Assembly: GCA_021647745.1 (NCBI GenBank)
Contig: JAKIUB010000011.1
Coordinates: forward strand, 1 to 64,000
Direction of reading: 5' to 3'
Length of the DNA: 64,000 nucleotides
Source of the DNA: Paracoccaceae bacterium
Lineage (GTDB): Bacteria; Pseudomonadota; Alphaproteobacteria; Rhodobacterales; Rhodobacteraceae
Both the position numbers and the translations under genes were made by a program. Positions 27,783 to 35,157 of this stretch are shown here, one piece after another. Within the stretch, counting starts at the first letter, position 1. Each line of letters starts with the position of its first letter. A model generated the notes under the pieces. That model saw only the letters and a program-made list of their open reading frames with translations. It ran no database searches and had not been told where the DNA came from.

Positions 27783-27826
27783 ATCTAACCGACCTTACTA
27801 AACCAGTTTAGTAAGGTCGGTTAGAT
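27783..27826. promoter_or_regulatory. 44-bp near-perfect palindrome
   Basis: Arms of 21 bases (ATCTAACCGACCTTACTAAAC and its exact complement) are separated by just CA. It lies in the divergent region between argD (start 27617) and the DMT transporter (start 27925), about 100 bases from the transporter. The inner part ACTAAAC-N2-GTTTAGT has the look of a TetR-type operator. As transcription diverges on both sides it is unlikely to be a terminator of a neighbouring gene. No cognate regulator is adjacent. Confidence 0.65.
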
Positions 27827-27924
27827 CGCCGGATTTTTGCATGTTGCTTGGCACTTAAAAGCTCTGTCTAGACAATGCTACCGCCGGCCCATAGCATCCG
27901 CGCACCTCTGCTTGGAGCCGCCTG

Positions 27925-28806
27925 ATGGATACCCGCAAAATTGTGCTCACGGTTTTAGTGATGCTTGCTGCCAGCGCGCTGATTGCGGGCACCAGCCTGC
28001 TGGCCAAGGCGCTGGGAACAGAGGCCCTCGGCCCCGCGCTCAACCCGTTTCAAATCACTGCGGGGCGTTATGTTTTTGCGCTGGCGGCACTGCTGATTGC
28101 CACCGCGATTATCCGTCCGCGTTTTACCAAGCCCGCCATTTGGCTGCACTTTGGCCGCGCCTCGACCGGGTCGTTTGGCGTCACTTGCATGTTTGCGGCA
28201 TCGGCTCTTATTCCGCTGGCCGATGCCACGGCCATCAGCATGCTCAACCCGATCATCGCCATGGTGCTGGCCATACCTCTGCTAAAAGAAACGGTTGGTC
28301 CCCGCCGCTGGGTTGCAGCAGCGCTTTCGGTGATCGGCGCACTGCTCCTCATCCGCCCGGGTGCGTCCAGCTTTGAGCCTGCCGCCCTTATTGCCTTGCT
28401 TGCCGCCTTTGTGCTCGCTTTCGAGATTATCCTTATAAAGCTGCTGAGCAGCCGCGAAAACACCCTGCAAATTCTGCTGTTTTCCAACGGTTTTGGCACG
28501 CTGTTTGCTGGCTCTGTTGCCTTGTTCGTCTGGGCCGACCCGACGCCGGCGCAATGGGCGGGGCTGGTGGCCATCGGCTTGCTTATGGTTACGGCCCAAT
28601 CGCTGTTTCTCTTCGCTATCCGGCGCGGTGATGCCAGCTTTGTTGCCCCACTTTTTTATGCCACACTTATCTTTGCCGCGCTTTATGATCTTCTTATCTT
28701 TGGCGTGCGCCCCTCTGCCCTTAGCCTTACGGGTGCGGGCATCATTATTGTCGGGGCCGTTATTATTGCATGGAGCGAAAAACGGCGGGCGCAATCGGGG
28801 CTATGA
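27925..28806 (+). CDS. DMT-superfamily (EamA) transporter
   Basis: 293 residues with ten predicted membrane helices arranged as two EamA repeats. Recognisable blocks are GTSLLAKALG in the first repeat, FAASALIPLADATAISMLNPIIAMVLA, and near the end DASFVAPLFYATLIFAALYDLLIFG. Such proteins export or import small metabolites such as amino acids, and the substrate is not predictable. It follows a 44-bp palindrome that could regulate it. Confidence 0.85.
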   Translation: MDTRKIVLTVLVMLAASALIAGTSLLAKALGTEALGPALNPFQITAGRYVFALAALLIATAIIRPRFTKPAIWLHFGRASTGSFGVTCMFAASALIPLADATAISMLNPIIAMVLAIPLLKETVGPRRWVAAALSVIGALLLIRPGASSFEPAALIALLAAFVLAFEIILIKLLSSRENTLQILLFSNGFGTLFAGSVALFVWADPTPAQWAGLVAIGLLMVTAQSLFLFAIRRGDASFVAPLFYATLIFAALYDLLIFGVRPSALSLTGAGIIIVGAVIIAWSEKRRAQSGL

Positions 28807-28836
28807 AAGCGGCGGGGCAAGGCGTAGCGTGGGGCC

Positions 28837-29430
28837 ATGCTTGAGATAAACGCCCTCACCCGCCTGCATATTGGCCCTGTGAACCTCAGCCTCGCCGATG
28901 GCGAGGTTATTGCCATTACCGGCCCGTCTGGCAGCGGTAAATCCGTGCTGCTGCGGGCGATTGCCGACCTTGACCCAAACGAGGGCAGCCTTCGCACCCA
29001 AAGCGGGGCACGGGCAGATATGCCGGCACCAGACTGGCGGCGCAAGGTTGCCTATTTGCCAGCCGAGAGTGGTTGGTGGGCTGATGGAGTGGGGGAACAT
29101 TTCAAGCAACCAGAAGCGGTGGACTTTGCCAGCCTTGACCTCCCCCCCGAGGCAATGGGCTGGGAGGTGACGCGGCTTTCCTCGGGCGAGCGCCAGCGCC
29201 TCGCCTTTTTGCGACTGCTGGAGCACCAGCCCGAGGTACTGCTGCTGGATGAGCCAACCGCGCCGCTGGATACCCGGAACACTGCGCTGTTTGAAGCCCG
29301 GCTGAAGCGCTGCATCGAGATGGGCGCTAGTGTGATACTGGTCACCCATGATCCAGATCAGACGCGGCGCATGGCGAACCGCCATTTTGTGCTGGAAGAT
29401 GGGCAGCTATTGGAGGTGGCCCATGGCTGA
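28837..29430 (+). CDS. ABC transporter ATP-binding protein, FetA/YbbL-like
   Basis: 197 residues with a Walker A site GPSGSGKSVLLRAIADLDPNEG, signature RLSSGERQRLAFLRLL and Walker B VLLLDEPTAPLD followed by the switch His in ILVTHDPDQ. The short length and the FetB-type permease that overlaps it by 8 bases indicate the FetAB class, reported to export iron in E. coli and to help against oxidative stress. Metal specificity is inferred from that family only. Confidence 0.85.
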   Translation: MLEINALTRLHIGPVNLSLADGEVIAITGPSGSGKSVLLRAIADLDPNEGSLRTQSGARADMPAPDWRRKVAYLPAESGWWADGVGEHFKQPEAVDFASLDLPPEAMGWEVTRLSSGERQRLAFLRLLEHQPEVLLLDEPTAPLDTRNTALFEARLKRCIEMGASVILVTHDPDQTRRMANRHFVLEDGQLLEVAHG

Positions 29431-30229
29431 ATATATCCAGCTCAGTTATTTTGATATCGCCCTTGCCTCGGTGTTTTTGCTGCTCAACGGCGTGCTGTCG
29501 ATCTGGCTGCGCCTCGGGGTGGCCCGCAATCTGGCCTTTGCGGCAACCCGTATGGTGGTGCAGCTGCTGCTGGTGGGGCTGCTGCTCAAAAGCCTGTTTG
29601 CCATCCAGTCTCCGTGGCTGACCCTGCTGGTGGCGCTGTTCATGGCCGGCTTTGCCACGCGCGAAATATGGGCGCGCCAGGAGCGGCGGGTCAAGGGCTG
29701 GCGCGGGCTGGCAATAGGCGGCACGGCGATGGGGGCCAGTGTCGGGGTGGTGGCGCTGGTGGCGTTGACCGTGCTGGTGCAGCCCGAGCCGTGGTGGGCG
29801 CCGCGCTATGCGCTGCCGCTTTTGGGTATGATTATGGGCAACGCCATGACCGGTGTCAGCTTGTCGCTGGATACGCTTCATACCGCACTGAAGCGCGAGC
29901 AGCGTGCCATCGAGGCCCAGCTTTTGCTTGGTGCCGATAAATGGCAGGCGATGCGCCCCTTTATCCGGCAGGCGATGCGGGCGGGCATGATGCCGAGCAT
30001 CAATGCAATGGCGGCGATTGGTGTGGTGTCGCTTCCCGGCATGATGACCGGCCAAATTCTCTCCGGCGTGGATCCCAACGAGGCAGTCAAATACCAACTT
30101 TTGGTGATGTTTCTGATCACCGGCGCTACCGGTCTGGCAGTGATATTTGCAACTCTCGGCTCAGCCCGCGCCCTGACCGACGACCGCGACCGCCTGCGGC
30201 TTGACCATCTTTACACCTCAAAAACCTAG
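29423..30229 (+). CDS. ABC transporter permease, FetB/UPF0014 family
   Basis: 268 residues, seven or so membrane helices. The conserved ALPLLGMIMGNAMTGVSLSLD segment, and MAAIGVVSLPGMMTGQILSG near the C-terminus, define the UPF0014/FetB family. It pairs with the upstream ATPase. Start ATG at 29423 lies inside the ATPase gene; the frame upstream of it (to 29348) is antisense-free shadow without membrane character. Confidence 0.87.
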   Translation: MAEYIQLSYFDIALASVFLLLNGVLSIWLRLGVARNLAFAATRMVVQLLLVGLLLKSLFAIQSPWLTLLVALFMAGFATREIWARQERRVKGWRGLAIGGTAMGASVGVVALVALTVLVQPEPWWAPRYALPLLGMIMGNAMTGVSLSLDTLHTALKREQRAIEAQLLLGADKWQAMRPFIRQAMRAGMMPSINAMAAIGVVSLPGMMTGQILSGVDPNEAVKYQLLVMFLITGATGLAVIFATLGSARALTDDRDRLRLDHLYTSKT

Positions 30230-30237
30230 GAGGCCCG

Positions 30238-30843
30238 ATGCCCGATACTTTTACCGCCCCCGATGGCCACCCTCGCTGCAAATGGGCCGCCGCCACCCCG
30301 GGCTATCTGCACTATCACGATACAGAATGGGGCTATCCGGTCGATAATGACCGGCGCCTGTTCGAGAAAATCTGCCTCGAGAGCTTCCAGTCCGGCCTGA
30401 GCTGGCGCACCATACTTGAAAAGAGAGAAAACTTCCGAACCGCCTTTCAGGATTTCAATTTTGAAAAAGTTGCACTCTTTGACGAAGCCGATATGGGGCA
30501 TTTGCTGCAAAATGCCGGCATCATCCGCCATCGCGGCAAAATAGAAGCCACGATAAACAATGCTAAACGGGCGTTGGAAATGGTGGCGCTCGAAGGCACA
30601 TTGGCGGCGTTTTTCTGGCGCTACGAGCCAGCTGCCCCGCCACCACCCCAAACGGTTTCAACCACGCCTGAATCGGTGGCGCTGGCCAAAGAGCTGAAAA
30701 AACGCGGTTGGAAATTTGTCGGCCCGACCACCGCCTATGCTTTTATGCAGGCGATGGGGCTGGTTAATGACCACGCTGCCGGTTGCGTGATGCGCCCAAG
30801 GGCTAGCGATGCCCGAAAACGGTTTTTCAAGCCTGCTTTGTAG
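30238..30843 (+). CDS. tag: DNA-3-methyladenine glycosylase I
   Basis: 201 residues; removes 3-methyladenine from alkylated DNA in base-excision repair. HDTEWGYPVDNDRRLFEKICLE, SFQSGLSWRTILEKRENFR and FVGPTTAYAFMQAMGLVNDH are the Tag signatures. Cys and His ligands of the family zinc site (RCKW near the start, and the NDHAAGC segment near the end) appear present. AGGAGG lies 4 bases before the ATG, and the gene is 8 bases after the fetB-like gene. Confidence 0.92.
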   Translation: MPDTFTAPDGHPRCKWAAATPGYLHYHDTEWGYPVDNDRRLFEKICLESFQSGLSWRTILEKRENFRTAFQDFNFEKVALFDEADMGHLLQNAGIIRHRGKIEATINNAKRALEMVALEGTLAAFFWRYEPAAPPPPQTVSTTPESVALAKELKKRGWKFVGPTTAYAFMQAMGLVNDHAAGCVMRPRASDARKRFFKPAL

Positions 30844-30918
30844 CCATTCCAGTCACTTTATTGTGTTGGTGTAGCAGTAATATACTGAAAACAAACGAAA
30901 TATGTATTTATCCTGAAT

Positions 30919-30946
30919 CCTCCCCAAACATTACAGTCTTGGGAGG
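30919..30946 (+). terminator. possible hairpin between tag and the complex I-like operon
   Basis: CCTCCCCAA and TTGGGAGG form an 8-bp stem with one bulged base around an 11-nt loop. It may end tag transcription or lie in the leader of the following operon. There is no T-run, so it is uncertain. Confidence 0.35.
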
Positions 30947-31016
30947 GCTTGCCAGAAAAAGAAGAAGTGTTAGTCTTTAAGGCAAACGATACGACCGAAA
31001 GCACAGGAGCGGGTCA

Positions 31017-31379
31017 ATGTCAGGGTTGCAGCAATACGGAATACTCTTCGGGCTTACCCTCGGCACGCTTGGCTTTGTGCTGTCACTCTACGCGCTGGCC
31101 CGTGCCATTGGTCGCAGCCGTGCCGAAGCGGGCAAAGACGTGCCGGCCACTGCCGGCCAGCTGTCGCGTGATCCGGTATGGGTGCGCTACAACGCCCGCT
31201 ATACCGGCTATGCGCTTTTGTTTTTAGCGTTCGATATGGAAATGGCCTTTATGTATCCGTGGTCGGTTGTCTACCGTGAAGAGGGGCTGGTCGCCCTGCT
31301 CGACATGGGTGTTTTTCTGGCGATCCTTTTCCTTGGCCTGCTTTATGGCTGGAGCCAGGGCGTATTCAGGAGGCAATAA
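31017..31379 (+). CDS. nuoA: NuoA-like subunit of a divergent complex I-like complex
   Basis: 120 residues, three membrane helices. The block YTGYALLFLAFDMEMAFMYPWSVVY is the NuoA core, where the acidic pair in FDMEMAF matches the conserved FDVE of complex I. The TM1-2 loop, which carries PYECG in respiratory NuoA and contacts the quinone site, here reads LSRDPVWVRYNARY with no Cys. It opens an eight-gene operon; the ATG at 31017 has GGAGCGGGTC upstream. In complex I this subunit sits at the junction of membrane and peripheral arms. Confidence 0.82.
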   Translation: MSGLQQYGILFGLTLGTLGFVLSLYALARAIGRSRAEAGKDVPATAGQLSRDPVWVRYNARYTGYALLFLAFDMEMAFMYPWSVVYREEGLVALLDMGVFLAILFLGLLYGWSQGVFRRQ

Positions 31380-31380
31380 A

Positions 31381-33438
31381 ATGATAGGTGCACGTGAAAC
31401 CACAGAGGGTGGATTTTTTAGCCCGCTACAAAATATCATCAGCCGCGCCACCGCGCAGCGTCTAAGCTGTCTGGTGGTGCCCGGCCCCGAGCTGGCACTG
31501 GCATCGGGGCTTGATCTTCCCGCCGCCGGTCTGGCCCTGGCGGCTGGCCCGCGACAAGCCAATGTGCTGCTACTGGTGCTGCCGCTCTCCGAAAAGTTGC
31601 TGACAGCCGCGTCGATCGCCTATGCCCAGATGCCGCGCCCGCGCATGGTTCTGGCACTTGGCGAGGGTACATTTTCGCCGCTACCCGAGGCTGACGCCAC
31701 CGGCCCGCTTACCAGTGAGGGCCTGATGGAAGCTACAAAAAAACTGCGGCAGATCATGGCAGAGGGTATTTTTGCTACCAAAATCGACGATTATGACGCC
31801 CCTGCCCTGCAAACCCGCATCGAATACACCTGCCCGATGCACCCGGAAGTGGTGAGCGACGAGCCGGGTTCCTGCCCAAAATGCGGTATGTTTCTGGTGC
31901 CAAAAGAAACCTCGACCACATCGGACACCCCCTCGCCCCATGACCACGCCACCATGGCTGCCAGTAGGCCCGCAGCGTCGGTATCCTCTGCTGAATTTGC
32001 CCACACAGCGGATGATAATGTCGCCAAATACGTTTGCCCCATGCACCCCGAAGTGACGAGTGACGCGCCGGGAAACTGTCCAAAATGCGGCATGAACTTG
32101 GTGAAACCAGATGAATCAGAGGGGCACGGGCACCACACGCACAGCCATTCGGCGCATGCAGATTCGGAAAAAACCGCCAAATACGTTTGCCCGATGCATC
32201 CGGAAGTGACCAGCAATGAGCCGGGTTCCTGCCCGAAATGCGGCATGTTTCTGGAAGAAGTAACAAAAGCCGGTGGCGAGGAGCAACATGATCATTCATC
32301 TCATGCATCCGGCAAGGAAGCCGCCAAATACACCTGCCCGATGCACCCCGAGGTCATCAGCGACTCTCCTGGCCAATGCCCCAAATGCGGTATGAACCTA
32401 GAACAGCAAACAACTGATGACGAGCATGACGGCCATCAAAGCAGCGGCCACGATCACGGCGGTAACGCCCTGCTCGACGGTCTGATCGGGCTGGAGCCGG
32501 GGTTCATGTCAATGATAGAAATGACAGACGGCACCCCGCGTAGCAGCAACGGGCTGCAAATGGAGTGGATAACCGCCCCCTTTGGCCCGTTCTTTCCCGG
32601 CTTGCCCGGCGGCCTGACCCTCGAGCTGGAGCTGGATGGCGACACCGTGGTCGAGGCCAAAACCGGCAGCCTTACCGGCCTGCAAGACCCGCTAAAAAAC
32701 GGTCCGTTGGCAGCGGCGGATTATGTGGCGGCACTTGGCGTGCAAATGCCGCTGGCCACCATCGCTTATCGCCTGCTGGCCTGCCGCGCCATCGAGGTTG
32801 CCGGCAATACCTTCGCAACGCCCGAAATCAAGGCCATCCGCATGGCAACGCTGGCGCGCGAGCGTATTGCCAGCCATCTGTCATGGCTCTCGCAACTTGG
32901 CCGCCAGCTTGGGCTGAAGGCTGTCGAGCGCGAGGCTGCCACCCTGCATTTATTGGTGCATGCCGCTGATCCGGCCACCATTCAGGCGCTGGAACCAAGG
33001 GTGAAAAAACTTCTTTCCAAGCTGCGCCGCACATGGTTTTTGTCGCGTCGTCTTGCCACTGTTGGTGCCCTGCCCGCTAGCGCCGCGTGGGATGGCCCAA
33101 CCTCACATGACAATACCGCAGCTGGCCGTTTTACCGCGCGGCTTGATGAAATTGCCACCAGTCTGAATGAAATTAAAGGTGCAAGCAGCCTGAGCGCGCC
33201 AACCCTTGCCGATATCGGCACTGCCACGGGCGAGGGCCATGCCGAGGTGCAAACCCCGCGCGGGCTGGCCAGTCTGCACATCAAACTTGAGAGCGGCAAG
33301 GTGGTCTCGGCCACGCTCAAAACCCCCTCGATGCGCCATATCAAGCTGGTCAATCCGTTGATAGAACAACGGGAGCTAGCCGATGCGCTGGTTGCCGTCG
33401 CCTCGCTAGACCTTTCCCCGTGGGAGCTGAATACATGA
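31381..33438 (+). CDS. fused NuoB-like / four heavy-metal-binding / NuoD-like protein
   Basis: 685 residues starting at the ATG 1 base after nuoA. Residues ~1-120 resemble NuoB/hydrogenase small subunit (LALAAGPRQANVLLLVLPLS, AYAQMPRPRMVLALGEG) but contain one Cys instead of the CC...C...C cluster-N2 set. Residues ~151-170, 219-238, 270-289 and 319-338 are four copies of CPMHPEVxSxxPGxCPKCGM, the heavy-metal-binding domain found in CusB-type adaptors and metal ATPases. Linkers are His-rich (HGHHTHSHSAH, HDGHQSSGHDHGG). Residues ~361-685 resemble NuoD/[NiFe] large subunit (APFGPFFPGLPGGLTLELELDGD, ACRAIEV, ARERIASHLSWLSQLGRQLG) without metal-site cysteines. It likely forms the whole peripheral arm. 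Metal identity and function are unknown. Confidence 0.8.
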   Translation: MIGARETTEGGFFSPLQNIISRATAQRLSCLVVPGPELALASGLDLPAAGLALAAGPRQANVLLLVLPLSEKLLTAASIAYAQMPRPRMVLALGEGTFSPLPEADATGPLTSEGLMEATKKLRQIMAEGIFATKIDDYDAPALQTRIEYTCPMHPEVVSDEPGSCPKCGMFLVPKETSTTSDTPSPHDHATMAASRPAASVSSAEFAHTADDNVAKYVCPMHPEVTSDAPGNCPKCGMNLVKPDESEGHGHHTHSHSAHADSEKTAKYVCPMHPEVTSNEPGSCPKCGMFLEEVTKAGGEEQHDHSSHASGKEAAKYTCPMHPEVISDSPGQCPKCGMNLEQQTTDDEHDGHQSSGHDHGGNALLDGLIGLEPGFMSMIEMTDGTPRSSNGLQMEWITAPFGPFFPGLPGGLTLELELDGDTVVEAKTGSLTGLQDPLKNGPLAAADYVAALGVQMPLATIAYRLLACRAIEVAGNTFATPEIKAIRMATLARERIASHLSWLSQLGRQLGLKAVEREAATLHLLVHAADPATIQALEPRVKKLLSKLRRTWFLSRRLATVGALPASAAWDGPTSHDNTAAGRFTARLDEIATSLNEIKGASSLSAPTLADIGTATGEGHAEVQTPRGLASLHIKLESGKVVSATLKTPSMRHIKLVNPLIEQRELADALVAVASLDLSPWELNT

Positions 33439-34334
33439 GCGCAGTGCTGCTGATATTGGCACTGACCGTCGGGGTTTATGCGGTGGCTGTGCTGGAGGAT
33501 TGGGCCAGCCATAACCGCCTGCGCCTGCTCGGGCCGGTAATATCGACGCTGGCCCTTTTGGGGCAGGAATCGGTTTTGCATCGCAAAAACGACCGGCTGT
33601 TTTTCGAGACCGCGCCGATATTACTGCTGGTTGGAGCGCTTTTGTCACTGGCTATCATCCCGCTCGCGCCGGGGCTTATTGTTACCGACCTTGCTACGGG
33701 CGCGCTGTTTTTCAATGCCGCGCTTGCCTATGTGCTGGTCGCGCTGATCATGGCGGGCTGGGGGCCGGATGGCGCTTATGGCATGATCGGCGGCTGGCGG
33801 TTTTTGGGCCAGCTTATTGCCTATGCGATGCTGGTAGTGATGCCGATCACCACTGTGGCCATGCGGGCGGAATCGCTCTCCACCATCACCATCGTTGAAT
33901 CGCAGGCCCAGCTCTGGAACATCGTCTATCAGCCGCTGGGCTTTGTGCTGTTTGCCATTGCCGGTATGGCCATGGCCTTTGTACCGCCGTTTGACCTGCC
34001 CAATGCCGAGGGCGAGCTGGCCGGCGGGGTCGAGGCCGAATATACCGGCGTGCGGCGCATGGTGTTCAGGCTTGGGCGGATGGTGCTGATATTGTCGGTC
34101 GCCTCGGCCACCACGGTGTTTTATCTGGGCGGCTGGCTCGGGCCATGGCTGCCCGACTGGGCGTGGAGTGCCATTAAAATACTGGCCGTCACCGCCCTGA
34201 TGCTGGCGGGCGGGCGCATGCTGCCCCGCGTGCGCGAGGGCACCTTGCTGGCTTGGGCATGGAAGCTCGGCATCCCGCTGGCGTTGGTCAACATATTTCT
34301 GGTCGGGGTTTTGGTTTTGGTGGTGCCGTTATGA
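33435..34334 (+). CDS. nuoH: NuoH-like membrane subunit
   Basis: 299 residues, about eight helices. PFDLPNAEGELAGGVEAEYTG is the NuoH signature (PFDLPEAE...ELVxGYxxEYSG), with the acidic residues that line the E-channel kept. The N-terminal amphipathic helix and the Q-site loop that normally read ERRV..R.QxRxGPNRVG are replaced by a shorter EDWASHNRLRLLGP, so the quinone entrance looks altered. It overlaps the fusion gene by ATGA. In complex I, NuoH links the quinone cavity to the pumps. Confidence 0.85.
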   Translation: MSAVLLILALTVGVYAVAVLEDWASHNRLRLLGPVISTLALLGQESVLHRKNDRLFFETAPILLLVGALLSLAIIPLAPGLIVTDLATGALFFNAALAYVLVALIMAGWGPDGAYGMIGGWRFLGQLIAYAMLVVMPITTVAMRAESLSTITIVESQAQLWNIVYQPLGFVLFAIAGMAMAFVPPFDLPNAEGELAGGVEAEYTGVRRMVFRLGRMVLILSVASATTVFYLGGWLGPWLPDWAWSAIKILAVTALMLAGGRMLPRVREGTLLAWAWKLGIPLALVNIFLVGVLVLVVPL

Positions 34335-34849
34335 GCCTACAGGTTTTCTTTTTACTCGCCTTTGGCGGCGCTGCGGTGTGGTTTGGTATTGTGGTTTTTT
34401 TAACCCATTCCATGGTGCGCTCGGCCTTGGCACTGCTGTTTTCCCAAACCGCGATTGGCGCGATGTTTCTGGTAATGCAGGCCGAGTTTCTGGGCGTGTT
34501 GCAGATCATGATGATGGCCACCGAAATGAGCATCATGGCGATATTTATGGTGATGTTCATGATGGACCCGGGCGGGCTGGGCGAGATGGATATGAAGCAC
34601 CAGCGCAAAACCTCGCTGGCGGCGGGTTTGGTGGCATTTTTTGGCGCGCTCGCGGTGGCGGTATTTGCCGATTGGGGGCCGCTGGCCACCGATATCCCCG
34701 ATGCGGGCGAGCAGGTGCGCTTGCTGGGGTTCGAGCTGCTGGGCCGCTCTATGCTGATATTCGAAAGCGCTGGCCTGACGATCTTAACGGCCATGATCGC
34801 CGCCACCGCACTGGCAGTGCAGGCCCGCGAAAGAGGAGCAAAAGCATGA
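34331..34849 (+). CDS. nuoJ: NuoJ-like membrane subunit
   Basis: 172 residues, five hydrophobic segments. The start MSLQVFFLLAFGGAAVWFGI and block HSMVRSALALLFSQTAIGAMFLVMQAEFLGVLQIMMM match NuoJ (HNPVxSALxLxxxxxxxAxxxxxLxAEFLAxxQVxVY). The C-terminal helix carries LTILTAMIAATALA. The pi-bulge helix that gates proton movement in complex I corresponds to the GVLQIMMMATEMSIMAI segment. It overlaps nuoH and nuoK by 4 bases each. Confidence 0.85.
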   Translation: MSLQVFFLLAFGGAAVWFGIVVFLTHSMVRSALALLFSQTAIGAMFLVMQAEFLGVLQIMMMATEMSIMAIFMVMFMMDPGGLGEMDMKHQRKTSLAAGLVAFFGALAVAVFADWGPLATDIPDAGEQVRLLGFELLGRSMLIFESAGLTILTAMIAATALAVQARERGAKA

Positions 34850-35157
34850 GCATGGAACTGATTGTCGCGCTCAGCATGGCCGCCGCGCTGTTTGGCACCG
34901 GGGTTTATGGTGCGCTGTCGCAAACCAATCTGGTGATGATCATGATGGGGATCGAGCTGATACTGGCCGCCGCGCTAATAAATATGGTGGCGTTTTGGCG
35001 CTATTTGCACCCCGAAGCAATGGAGGCCCAGATGTTCGTGCTGATCGTGATGACTGTGATGGCGGTTGAAATGGCGGTCGGCTTTGGCGTGGCAATTGCG
35101 CGTTTCAGGTCGCGCGGCTCGGTCGAGATGGAAGAAGCACAGGAGCTGAAGGGATGA
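34846..35157 (+). CDS. nuoK: NuoK-like membrane subunit
   Basis: 103 residues, three membrane helices. MMGIELILAAALINMVAFWRY carries the first conserved Glu of NuoK (GIELMLNAVNL), and VLIVMTVMAVEMAVGFGVAIA carries the second (AAAEAAVGLA). Both are key for proton transfer in complex I, so the channel residues appear preserved. MrpC of Mrp antiporters is the related alternative, but the operon context supports NuoK. It overlaps its neighbours on both sides by 4 bases. Confidence 0.87.
   Translation: MSMELIVALSMAAALFGTGVYGALSQTNLVMIMMGIELILAAALINMVAFWRYLHPEAMEAQMFVLIVMTVMAVEMAVGFGVAIARFRSRGSVEMEEAQELKG

Noticed and set aside
27837..28376. 179-codon plus-strand ORF next to the palindrome
   Set aside because: It overlaps the DMT transporter gene in another frame and has a Cys/His-rich shadow composition.
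31681..32308. Repeated minus-strand frames with CRISPR-like regularity
   Set aside because: They are the antisense of the four heavy-metal-binding repeats. The repeats are coding, diverged and spaced 49-68 codons, so this is not a CRISPR array.
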